DNA from: an uncultured Leptospiraceae bacterium
GTDB taxonomy: Bacteria > Spirochaetota > Leptospiria > Leptospirales > Leptospiraceae
Reading direction: 5' to 3'
Length of the DNA stretch: 6,997 bases
NCBI GenBank assembly: GCA_937924465.1
Contig: CALDSP010000040.1
Location: forward strand, 1 to 6,997
Shown here: in pieces, positions 1 to 6,293 of the stretch
How the letters are laid out: every line of letters begins with the position of its first letter
Position numbering within the stretch: position 1 is the stretch's first letter
The notes under the pieces: model-generated
The model's database searches: none
The model's input: only the letters and a program-made list of their open reading frames with translations
What the model was told of the DNA's origin: nothing
Made by a program: the position numbers and the translations under genes

Positions 1-894
1 ATTGCAACTTACATTGCTTTGCAAGTAACTGGAAGTGGAATTGTGCTTGGATTTGGAGGTTGGCTTGTGATTCAAGGGGGAATTTCTTTGGGGCAGTTAA
101 TTGCGGCTGAAATTATTGCTTCTAAAATTTTTGATAGTTTAGCTAAAGCTGGCAAGTATATGGAAACTTATTATGATCTATGCGCGGCAATTGATAAAAT
201 TGGACACTTGTTAGATATCCCTCTTGAAAGATCAGGTGTAGAAATTATCCCAAAACAAGAAAAGCCAATTAAACTAAAGTTTACCAATCTTAAGCTAGAA
301 ACCCATGAAAAACAACTCTCCATTCCAAACACAGAAATCTCTCCGGGAGAAATAGTTGGAATTCATTCTCAAAATAGAAAAAATGCTGAAGTTTTACTAA
401 ATGTTTTATATTGCTTAGATGAACCTATTTTAGGAACAATTCAAATAGATGATCGATTTGGATTTAGTGAAATTTCAAAAATTATTTGGAGAAAGCAAGT
501 TATATTAGTGCGAGGATGTCAAGTTTTTAGTGGAAGTATTGCAGAGAATATTTCTATTGGAAATCCTAGCATAGACTCTGTAGAAATTCATGAAGTTTTA
601 AAAAATGTAGGAATTTTAGATAAAATTTTAAAATTACCAAATGGAATTCATCATATTATAAATTCTACAGGATATCCTTTAAGTTTTGAAGATAAAATGA
701 GACTTAATCTTGCAAGGGGACTTGCAGTAAGACCCAGACTCATGTTAATTGATGAAACCTTAGATTTTTTAGAAGATGATTTTAGTGAAAGTTTTATTCA
801 AGACTTTTTAAAACAATCTTTGAAAACAACAGTTCTAATTTATAGTAGAAAACAAAATTTGTTATCCAAGTGTGATAAGGTAATTCATTTATGA
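1..894 (+). CDS. ABC half-transporter (HlyB-like exporter type), 3' part, with degenerate nucleotide-binding domain
   Basis: The reading frame is open from base 1, so the gene begins upstream; 297 C-terminal residues are visible. Residues 1-40 are a hydrophobic end of a type I exporter membrane domain with a GGWLVIQGGISLGQL stretch, as in HlyB/PrtD relatives. A linker and a nucleotide-binding domain follow from about residue 90 to the end. Aligned to ordinary exporters, the flanks match well (LLNVL, DEP, G, IQIDD; FSGSIAENI; ARGLA; LMLIDE), but Walker A reads SQNRKNAE, with Ala at the lysine position. The Q-loop Gln is lost, the signature is LSFED, the D-loop Asp is Glu, and the H-loop His is Arg. 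Only Walker B (LIDE, about bases 739-756) survives. There is no frameshift or stop, so this looks like a maintained non-catalytic subunit, probably paired with an active ABC partner encoded elsewhere. The next gene's ATG overlaps its TGA. Family is well supported; the inactive state is inferred from motifs. Confidence 0.85.
   Translation: MATYIALQVTGSGIVLGFGGWLVIQGGISLGQLIAAEIIASKIFDSLAKAGKYMETYYDLCAAIDKIGHLLDIPLERSGVEIIPKQEKPIKLKFTNLKLETHEKQLSIPNTEISPGEIVGIHSQNRKNAEVLLNVLYCLDEPILGTIQIDDRFGFSEISKIIWRKQVILVRGCQVFSGSIAENISIGNPSIDSVEIHEVLKNVGILDKILKLPNGIHHIINSTGYPLSFEDKMRLNLARGLAVRPRLMLIDETLDFLEDDFSESFIQDFLKQSLKTTVLIYSRKQNLLSKCDKVIHL
877..880 (+). promoter_or_regulatory. Ribosome binding site for the HlyD-like gene
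   Basis: AAGG lies 10 bases before the ATG at 891, inside the end of the ABC gene. It supports the ATG that overlaps the ABC stop codon (ATGA, 891-894) as the true start. The arrangement points to translational coupling of exporter subunits. Confidence 0.5.
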
Positions 895-2213
895 AAATAG
901 AAACAAACTCTGTCTCTTCTAATATAAATATAAATGCCCAGTTTTTAAATTTAGTTCAATCTACCAATTATTATCGCTATGTTTCTAAAGTAGTGATGTT
1001 TGCTTTTATTTTGATTTTTATTGCTTTGATTTTTGTACCTTGGCAACAGACTGTTTCTGGTACGGGAAGGGTAGTGGCTTATGCTCCTTTGGATAGGCAA
1101 CAATTTATTGAAGCACCTATAGATGGAAGAATTGTAAAGTGGTATGTTGTAGAAGGAAGTAACGTACAAAAAGGAGATCCTATACTAGAAATCTCTGACA
1201 ATGATCCCATGTTTTTAGAAAGATTGATGGAAGAGAAAGCAGCTTTAGAAGCTCGGATTGTTGCAATTGAAGCCAGAATTGAATCGATTCGAGCAAGGAT
1301 TAAATCCATCAATGCTTCTGTTGGCAATGCTGAATCGGCAGCTTCTAGTAGAACCAGAATGGCAACCGATAGAGTAAGAGCGGCCGAAGAAGCTGTGGAT
1401 GCGGCTGAAGCAGTCCACAAAACAGCACTTTTAAACTTGGAACGCCAAAGAAAACTTTTTCAAGAGGGACTTACTTCCAAAAGAGCATTGGAAATGGCTG
1501 AAATGGAAGAAGCAAGAGCTATTACAGATTTAAATCGTGCTAAAGCAGCCTTAAGTGCTGCTAAGTCTGAAGTAATCGCTTTGAAAAGTGATCAATTTAA
1601 AGTAAGTACAGATGGACTAGCTTCTATCCAAGATGCAAAGGCCGCTCTTGCTGCGGCTCTTGCTGAATTAGCCAATGCTAAGGCAGAACTCCCCAGAATT
1701 TCAGCTAGAATTTCTCGTCAACATTCTCAATCCGTGAAGGCTCCTAGGGATGGAATTATCATGCGTTTAATTGTTTCGCAGGATGGAGAAATGGTAAAAA
1801 TGGGAGAACCTTTGGCTATTTTAATCCCTGAGACTAATGAAAGAGCAGTTGAGTTATGGGTCGATGGAAATGATGTTCCTTTAATTATTGAGGGAAGTGA
1901 GGTAAGAATTCAATTCCAAGGATGGCCCGTGGTCCAGTTTAGTGGATGGCCTGATTTATCTTTTGGAACTTTTGGAGGACATGTTATTTTGGTGGATGCC
2001 ACTGACAGTGGAACAGGAAAGTTTAGAGTTTTAGTAAAGCCAGACAATAATCAAAATTGGCCTCCAGGAAAATATTTGCGACAAGGAGTTCGTGCCAATG
2101 GATGGATCTTTCTAAATCGTGTTTCTTTAGGATATGAAATCTGGAGGCGTTTTAACGATTTCCCTCCAGCCATTCCAGTAGAAGCCACAAAAACGAAGGA
2201 GAAAAAACCTTAA
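891..2213 (+). CDS. HlyD-family membrane fusion protein (periplasmic adaptor)
   Basis: This 440-residue adaptor would link the inner-membrane ABC transporter to the outer-membrane channel. A short cytoplasmic N-terminus precedes one membrane helix (about 34-50). The first lipoyl half-motif is at 73-102 (EAPIDGRIVKWYVVEGSNV). A long Ala/Glu/Arg-rich coiled-coil hairpin runs from about 105 to 275, and the second lipoyl half is at 282-312 (VKAPRDGIIM). A beta-barrel region with two GWP segments (344-354) and GTFGG follows. At the hairpin turn, residues 185-196 fit R-x3-L-x6-S exactly; this is the tip motif by which AcrA, MacA and HlyD-type adaptors dock to TolC. The C-terminus (RQGVRANGWIFLNR, then an aromatic tail) is typical of the family, and length is close to HlyD. 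The gene overlaps the ABC gene by 4 bases and lies 2 bases before the TolC-like gene. Substrate class (protein, peptide or small molecule) cannot be told from the adaptor. Confidence 0.93.
   Translation: MKIETNSVSSNININAQFLNLVQSTNYYRYVSKVVMFAFILIFIALIFVPWQQTVSGTGRVVAYAPLDRQQFIEAPIDGRIVKWYVVEGSNVQKGDPILEISDNDPMFLERLMEEKAALEARIVAIEARIESIRARIKSINASVGNAESAASSRTRMATDRVRAAEEAVDAAEAVHKTALLNLERQRKLFQEGLTSKRALEMAEMEEARAITDLNRAKAALSAAKSEVIALKSDQFKVSTDGLASIQDAKAALAAALAELANAKAELPRISARISRQHSQSVKAPRDGIIMRLIVSQDGEMVKMGEPLAILIPETNERAVELWVDGNDVPLIIEGSEVRIQFQGWPVVQFSGWPDLSFGTFGGHVILVDATDSGTGKFRVLVKPDNNQNWPPGKYLRQGVRANGWIFLNRVSLGYEIWRRFNDFPPAIPVEATKTKEKKP
2195..2201 (+). promoter_or_regulatory. Ribosome binding site for the TolC-like gene
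   Basis: GAAGGAG within the last codons of the HlyD-like gene is the strongest Shine-Dalgarno match nearby, but it sits 14 bases before the ATG at 2216, which is long. A second ATG at 2228 has GAAGG 5 bases before it. The 2216 start is preferred because it keeps a lysine in the n-region of the signal peptide; the 2228 start would shorten the protein by four residues. Confidence 0.45.
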
Positions 2214-2215
2214 GG

Positions 2216-3670
2216 ATGAAGGTATGGATGTTTTTATTGGGAACTTTTTTTTTGATCATTTCAAGTACAGGAGAAAGTGTGAACGAGAAAAAAAACTCTA
2301 AAGCAATTGTAGAAAAGAACTCTTCATCTAAACTAACATTAGAAGATTTATTACATAAAGTCAATAAAAATTTTCCTTTGATTGCTGCTTTATTTCAAGA
2401 TATGCGAATTGCAGAAGCAGATATTTTAATTGCAAAAGGTGCTTTTGACCCTACGTTACGTGGAGGGGGTACTCATTCTACAGGTTACTACAATAATTCA
2501 AGGTTTGATAGTTTAGTTGAACAGCCCACTACAGTAGGTGGAACTTCTTTTTTTGCAGGTTATAGACTAGGTAGAGGTTCTTTTCCACCTTATTATGGAG
2601 AGAGAGCCACAAACCAATATGGAGAAATTCGAGCAGGGGCAAGGGTACCGCTTTGGAGAGATAGAGCGATTGATAGAAACCGAGCAGGAATTAAACAAGC
2701 AGAAATAGGACTTCGTTTAGTAGATTTATCTATCCAACAACAAAAAATTGAAATTTTCAGAAATGCGGCTATGCGTTATTGGGAATGGGTTGCTGCAGTG
2801 GAGCGGTTTAAAGTAGCCAAGGCAGTATATAATATTGCAAAAGAAAGACAAAAGCAAATTGAAAAGCGAGTGAAAGCAGGAGACATGGCACTCATTGAAC
2901 TTAAAGATAACGAAAGAATTTTACTACAAAGAGAGTCCCAACTAATTGCAGCCGAACAGAGTTTAGAAGTAGCGACTAATGAACTTGCAATTTATTTACA
3001 AGAAAGTCCAGAAAAGCAAGTAAGCCTCACTCCCGAACAAGTTCCCGATAGTCCATTCACTCAACTTCAAGATATTATAAAAATAGATTTAGAAAATGAA
3101 ATTCAAAAAGCTTTAAATAAACGTCCAGAAATTCAAAGATTTAAAGCTCAAAAAGATCAAAACCGACTTGATGAAGAATTAGCACGTAACGCAATGAAAC
3201 CCGGAATTGATTTTGTAATTGTAGCTTCTCAAGATTTAGGTCCGGGGAGTGTAACTCGTTCGCAAACGGAACTTGAGGCAAGTTTGCTTTTAAACATTCC
3301 TTTAGCAACAAGAACTCCAAGAGGAAGAATAGATTCCGCTGTTGCTAAAAATAAAAAGTTGGATGCTCAAGAAGAATTTTTACGCAATCGAATCTCGGCG
3401 GATATTCGAAACACTTTTTCTATTCTTACTACAACTCGTCAGAGAACTGAACTTGCCAAAAAAGAATTAAACTTAGCCAAACAGTTAGAAAAAGCCGAAG
3501 TGGATAGATTTTTAATTGGAGAAGGAACTTTAATTTTGGTAAACATTCGAGAACAAACAACAGCAGAAGCAGCTTTTCGTGAGATTGATGCTAAAATGGA
3601 TCATTACAGAGCAATTATAAATTTTAAAGCAATTACTATGGAACTTTTTGATATGATCAAAGATTTATAA
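2216..3670 (+). CDS. TolC-family outer-membrane efflux protein
   Basis: At 484 residues this is close to E. coli TolC in length. A hydrophobic signal peptide covers residues 1-19, with likely cleavage after STG and no lipobox Cys, so it is probably not a lipoprotein. The mature protein shows the two-fold internal repeat of the family. Repeat one starts near residue 39 (TLEDLLHKVNKNFPLI) and has the beta-strand/helix junction VPLWRDRAIDRNRAG at 144-158. Repeat two starts near 292 (EIQKALNKRPEIQ) with the matching junction NIPLATRTPRGRIDSA at 360-375. Between them are long amphipathic helices that would form the periplasmic tunnel. An inserted Tyr/Gly-rich stretch (86-135) should include outer-membrane strands and loops. 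It is the third gene of the exporter operon and would dock with the adaptor encoded just upstream. Its stop overlaps the convergent phosphatase gene by 6 bases. Confidence 0.92.
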   Translation: MKVWMFLLGTFFLIISSTGESVNEKKNSKAIVEKNSSSKLTLEDLLHKVNKNFPLIAALFQDMRIAEADILIAKGAFDPTLRGGGTHSTGYYNNSRFDSLVEQPTTVGGTSFFAGYRLGRGSFPPYYGERATNQYGEIRAGARVPLWRDRAIDRNRAGIKQAEIGLRLVDLSIQQQKIEIFRNAAMRYWEWVAAVERFKVAKAVYNIAKERQKQIEKRVKAGDMALIELKDNERILLQRESQLIAAEQSLEVATNELAIYLQESPEKQVSLTPEQVPDSPFTQLQDIIKIDLENEIQKALNKRPEIQRFKAQKDQNRLDEELARNAMKPGIDFVIVASQDLGPGSVTRSQTELEASLLLNIPLATRTPRGRIDSAVAKNKKLDAQEEFLRNRISADIRNTFSILTTTRQRTELAKKELNLAKQLEKAEVDRFLIGEGTLILVNIREQTTAEAAFREIDAKMDHYRAIINFKAITMELFDMIKDL

Positions 3671-3689
3671 TTGAATGCTTTGATCTTTT
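3655..3689 (+). terminator. Candidate hairpin terminator across the convergent gene ends
   Basis: GATCAAAG (3655-3662) and CTTTGATC (3678-3685) form a perfect 8-bp inverted repeat with a 15-base loop, followed by TTTT. The stem has only 3 G/C pairs and the T run is short, so it would be a weak intrinsic terminator. It could end the exporter operon. It lies within the last codons of both convergent genes. In the opposite direction the stem is followed by ATATC, with no T run, so it is not obviously bidirectional. Confidence 0.4.
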
Positions 3690-5422
3690 ACACGAAAACA
3701 AAGTAAACTTAAATCATCTTCTAAGTTTTCTATTCCTCCCAAATAGGCAATTACAGAATCAATAATTTCTTTTGTGATTGTGTTTAATTCCTTTGTAAAA
3801 TTATTTTTGATTAAATCTATTAAACGTTCTGTGGAATACATTTCTACATTTGTTTTTCCAACTGCTTCTGTGATTCCATCTGTATATAAGAGAACTAAGT
3901 CGGAAGGACTTAAAGGTATGGAAATTTCTTCACAGTCGGGAGGACTCATTTCCATAATTACTTTTCCTTTAGGAGAATATTCTTCAACCTTTCCTTCTTT
4001 GCGAAAAATTATTAGGGGAACATGACCCGCTCTTGCAAATTTTAATTCTTTTGTTTGCAAATCCAAATGCAAAAAAGAAGCTGTGATAAAGTTGGAACCA
4101 ATATTGTCTACTAGTGATCTATAAATTTCATTAGCTGCTTTTCGTAAGTCTTTAGGATTTTCATACCAGTGATGTAAAGACATTTTAACCATGGAAGCTA
4201 AAAAAGCAGCTGGTACTCCATGTCCAGAGACATCACAAATAAAAAAAGTAATTCCTTTCGGCGGATTCCCAAATGTTTTTATATCTAAAAAATCTCCTCC
4301 TAGTTTCATCATAGGAAGATATTGAAAAGAAATTTCTAAACTAGGAATTATAGGAATCGTTTGAGGTAAAAGAGAAAGCTGAATCTTTTGAGCCATAGAA
4401 ATTTGTATTTCTAGTTCGTTTTTTTGTTGCTGGATGATTTTGGTTCTTTCTATAACTTTGAGTTCTAATTCTTTACGTGCGTTTTCTTGCATTCGCTCAA
4501 TTTCTTTCATGTTATCAATAGCTCTTTTTTGGGCTCTTTCTCTTTCCTTTAAAACGGCAACTAAAGTGTAAGAAACTGTTGTTAAGGCTATAATGTATGC
4601 ATCTAAATAAATAAAGGGAGTAATAGAGGCCAAAGAGTGTTCAAAGTTAGAAAAAGGTCCTTCTCCTCGGATTGTATGGTAGGCTGCAACAATAGAAACA
4701 AGCAAAATAGAAACAGTTGCACCAATATCTCTAAATCGAAAAGAAGCATAGATGAGAAAAGGAATAGGTAAAATTAAAATGGGATCGGTTGTTGTAAACG
4801 TAAAACTTGTGAAGAGGGTTGTAAATCCAATTGTAACAATTGCAATCAGAGTATTTTTTTTACTCCAACTATATTGTTCTCTTGTTTTGTAAATTGATAA
4901 AATAAAAGGAGTAATGAGGACATATCCAAGTTCTTTACTTACAAACCAACTGTTGAAAATACTAAAAAATTTTTCACTGGGAAGTGTATTTAAAACCCAC
5001 AAAACTCCCACCCCAACGATGGAAGCCAAAAATGCCCCCGGATAAGTGGCTATAGTAAAAAAATAACCCAAGCTTTTTGCAGAATGTAGTGGATAAAAAT
5101 TTTTAATAAAATTTTTTGTAATGTAATAGTTAATAAAGGTGCCAGAAGTGTTTCCAATTCCAGCAATAATAGCTGTAAAAGGATTTGTGTTATACAGAAA
5201 ATTTGAAATAGTAGAACCTAAGAACAATCCGAAAAAAGCATTTTTTCCGTATAGAATAAATATAGCTAGGGCAATTCCCTCCGATGGCCAAATGGCACTT
5301 GGAGCAGATGGATTAAAAGAAGAAATAAATAAGGCTAGCTCTGCTCCTGCTAAATAAAGTTCTGCAAACAAAAGATTTAGAAGAACCCATCGGAGAATAT
5401 TTTGAACAATATTCCAATTCAT
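3665..5422 (-). CDS. MASE1 membrane sensor – SpoIIE/PP2C-type serine phosphatase
   Basis: From the ATG at 5422 the protein is 585 residues. Residues about 10-290 are a multi-helix MASE1 domain, marked by the conserved WPSEGIALA (45-53) followed by FGLFLGSTISN. A charged coiled coil (about 290-340) leads into the SpoIIE-type preface AQKIQLSLLPQ (344-354). The phosphatase domain then has all metal-site motifs: GGDFLD (Asp377), CDVSGHG (Asp397), ARAGH, LLYTDGITEA (Asp515) and EDDLSLL (Asp569/570). It should be an active Mn/Mg-dependent phosphoserine/threonine phosphatase controlled by a membrane signal. Known family substrates are phosphorylated STAS anti-anti-sigma proteins; none is encoded here. 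A TTG at 5467 would add 15 residues, but a TATAAT box at 5473-5478 places the likely transcript start at about 5466, leaving no leader for it. Neither start has a good ribosome site. It is divergent from a GHKL protein gene, a possible functional partner. Confidence 0.92.
   Translation of the reverse strand: MNWNIVQNILRWVLLNLLFAELYLAGAELALFISSFNPSAPSAIWPSEGIALAIFILYGKNAFFGLFLGSTISNFLYNTNPFTAIIAGIGNTSGTFINYYITKNFIKNFYPLHSAKSLGYFFTIATYPGAFLASIVGVGVLWVLNTLPSEKFFSIFNSWFVSKELGYVLITPFILSIYKTREQYSWSKKNTLIAIVTIGFTTLFTSFTFTTTDPILILPIPFLIYASFRFRDIGATVSILLVSIVAAYHTIRGEGPFSNFEHSLASITPFIYLDAYIIALTTVSYTLVAVLKERERAQKRAIDNMKEIERMQENARKELELKVIERTKIIQQQKNELEIQISMAQKIQLSLLPQTIPIIPSLEISFQYLPMMKLGGDFLDIKTFGNPPKGITFFICDVSGHGVPAAFLASMVKMSLHHWYENPKDLRKAANEIYRSLVDNIGSNFITASFLHLDLQTKELKFARAGHVPLIIFRKEGKVEEYSPKGKVIMEMSPPDCEEISIPLSPSDLVLLYTDGITEAVGKTNVEMYSTERLIDLIKNNFTKELNTITKEIIDSVIAYLGGIENLEDDLSLLCFRVKDQSIQL
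5395..5414. repeat. 7-bp inverted repeat at the 5' end of the phosphatase gene
   Basis: GAATATT and AATATTC are separated by the 6-base TTGAAC, forming a perfect two-fold symmetric element. It begins about 8 bases inside the preferred ATG. It could be an operator-like site or an mRNA hairpin near the start codon. It is AT-rich and short, so chance is a real possibility. Confidence 0.3.
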
Positions 5423-5472
5423 GTATAAATTGCTAAGTATAATGTTTTCCTTATGAAAAATTGTCAATGAAT

Positions 5473-5500
5473 ATTATAAATTCTAGAATAACTTTTTAAA
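5473..5500 (-). promoter_or_regulatory. Candidate promoter for the MASE1–SpoIIE gene
   Basis: Read on the minus strand, a consensus -10 TATAAT (5478-5473) lies 16 bases after TTTAAA (5500-5495), which matches four of six -35 positions. Transcription would begin near 5466, about 44 bases before the ATG at 5422. The spacer contains the 10-bp palindrome at 5480-5489. The region is very AT-rich, which lowers the weight of any promoter match. Confidence 0.45.
5480..5489. repeat. 10-bp palindrome in the divergent promoter region
   Basis: ATTCTAGAAT is a perfect palindrome lying between the proposed -35 and -10 of the leftward promoter. That is a position where a repressor dimer would block RNA polymerase. 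No second copy is seen in the 199-base divergent region. An operator role is inference. Confidence 0.3.
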
Positions 5501-5577
5501 ATAACCTTGAAGTTCTTGTTATGTAAAAATTTGGTAGTAAAAAATCTTTTTAACTCTACAATTTCGTAAAAAAAATC

Positions 5578-5605
5578 TTGCAATTTGAAAAAGAATCTAA
5601 ATACT
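5578..5605 (+). promoter_or_regulatory. Candidate promoter for the GHKL protein and glycosyltransferase genes
   Basis: TTGCAA (5578-5583) and AATACT (5600-5605) are 16 bases apart and each match four of six consensus positions. The predicted transcript start falls within about 10 bases of the ATG at 5622, giving a very short leader, consistent with the weak ribosome site there (AAAG only). The rest of 5468-5577 holds A and T runs but no other recognisable feature. Confidence 0.3.
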
Positions 5606-5621
5606 TTGCTAACTAAAGAAA

Positions 5622-6293
5622 ATGGCGCGAATTATTAAAGAAATTGATGACAATTTAGAGATCACACAAGATAAAAATTTTTTTGAGTTAAAGACTTATC
5701 GTGTTTCTCAAGAATTAGAAAAGTCTATTCATAGCATTTTAGAAGAACTATTTCAAGATTCTACTCGTCCGCAGATCCTTCCTCTCATTTACACTATTAC
5801 TAAGGAACTTACTATCAATGCTTGTAAAGCCAACCACAAGAGAGTTTTTTTTGAAGAAAAAGGTTATGATATATTTAATCCAAAAGATTACGCAAAAGGG
5901 ATTGTAGAGTATAAGGCTAGTTTTAGTGAAAACATGGGTTTAGAATACGGTCCCAAATCTAAGTCTAGAGGATATTACTGTTTAATTCGTTTTGAATATG
6001 ACCGAAATGGAATTACAATTACTGTTATCAATAATACTCCTATTACTAAACAAGAAGAAAAATCGTTACGTGAGAAGTTAGCTAAGGCAATGCAGTACGA
6101 TGATTTAGCTGAATTTTACATGGACAATGCAGACAATACAGAAGGAGCTGGTTTAGGGTTGGCTCTCATTATTATTATGTTAAAGGGGGAGGGGCTTGAT
6201 CCAAATTATTTTCGTATTTCTATTATGGGCAATTTAACTTCAGCACGCCTAGAAATTCCACTTTCAGAAGCATTCAAGAGCAAACGGAGTTGA
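5622..6293 (+). CDS. Stand-alone GHKL (HATPase_c-like) ATP-binding protein
   Basis: At 223 residues, this soluble protein has the histidine-kinase-type ATPase fold but no DHp phosphoacceptor domain, sensor domain or membrane segment. The N box is clear (residues 62-71, ELTINACKAN, with Asn66 the expected metal ligand), as is the G2 box (TEGAGLGLALI, 173-183). The G1 box is altered: where kinases have DNGPG, this reads NNTPI (137-141), so the adenine-contacting Asp is Asn and both glycines are gone. About 50 residues between the N and G1 boxes (75-118) form an insertion longer than in RsbW/SpoIIAB. It could be an anti-sigma-factor-like serine kinase, or a divergent regulator. Divergent placement beside a SpoIIE phosphatase favours a partner-switching role, which is inference. 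Its stop codon overlaps the glycosyltransferase start, so the two are probably co-translated. ATG 5622 is preferred although its ribosome site is weak. Confidence 0.8.
   Translation: MARIIKEIDDNLEITQDKNFFELKTYRVSQELEKSIHSILEELFQDSTRPQILPLIYTITKELTINACKANHKRVFFEEKGYDIFNPKDYAKGIVEYKASFSENMGLEYGPKSKSRGYYCLIRFEYDRNGITITVINNTPITKQEEKSLREKLAKAMQYDDLAEFYMDNADNTEGAGLGLALIIIMLKGEGLDPNYFRISIMGNLTSARLEIPLSEAFKSKRS

Noticed and set aside
19..894. TTG at 19 as the start of the ABC gene
   Set aside because: The frame is open back to base 1 and the residues before it continue the membrane domain; a half-transporter needs several hundred more N-terminal residues, so the gene is cut by the window edge.
1..894. 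ABC gene as a decaying pseudogene
   Set aside because: No stop or frameshift occurs, hydrophobic and scaffold positions are preserved, Walker B is intact, and the tight overlap with the adaptor gene is kept. A maintained non-catalytic subunit fits better.
951..1169. Short minus-strand open frame inside the adaptor gene
   Set aside because: It lies opposite the membrane helix and first lipoyl motif of the adaptor and has no family features.
1079..1420. Minus-strand open frame rich in Ala, Ser and Ile inside the adaptor gene
   Set aside because: It is the antisense shadow of the Ala/Glu-rich coiled coil; no ribosome site and no recognisable domain.
2152..2364. Minus-strand open frame across the adaptor/TolC junction
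   Set aside because: It overlaps the signal peptide region of the TolC-like gene in antisense; composition is that of a shadow frame.
3774..4025. Plus-strand open frame within the phosphatase gene
   Set aside because: It lies antisense to the well-supported PP2C domain; no start context or domain.
5139..5357. Plus-strand open frame within the MASE1 region
   Set aside because: It lies antisense to the conserved WPSEG segment of MASE1; no independent support.
5467..5499. Ten-codon frame starting with ATG in the divergent region, as a possible leader peptide
   Set aside because: No ribosome site, no attenuator-like hairpin after it, and no promoter placed to transcribe it.
5521..5592. A and T runs in the divergent region as phased bent DNA or an origin
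   Set aside because: The spacing is not regular enough by eye, and there are no repeated boxes; ordinary AT-rich intergenic DNA explains it.
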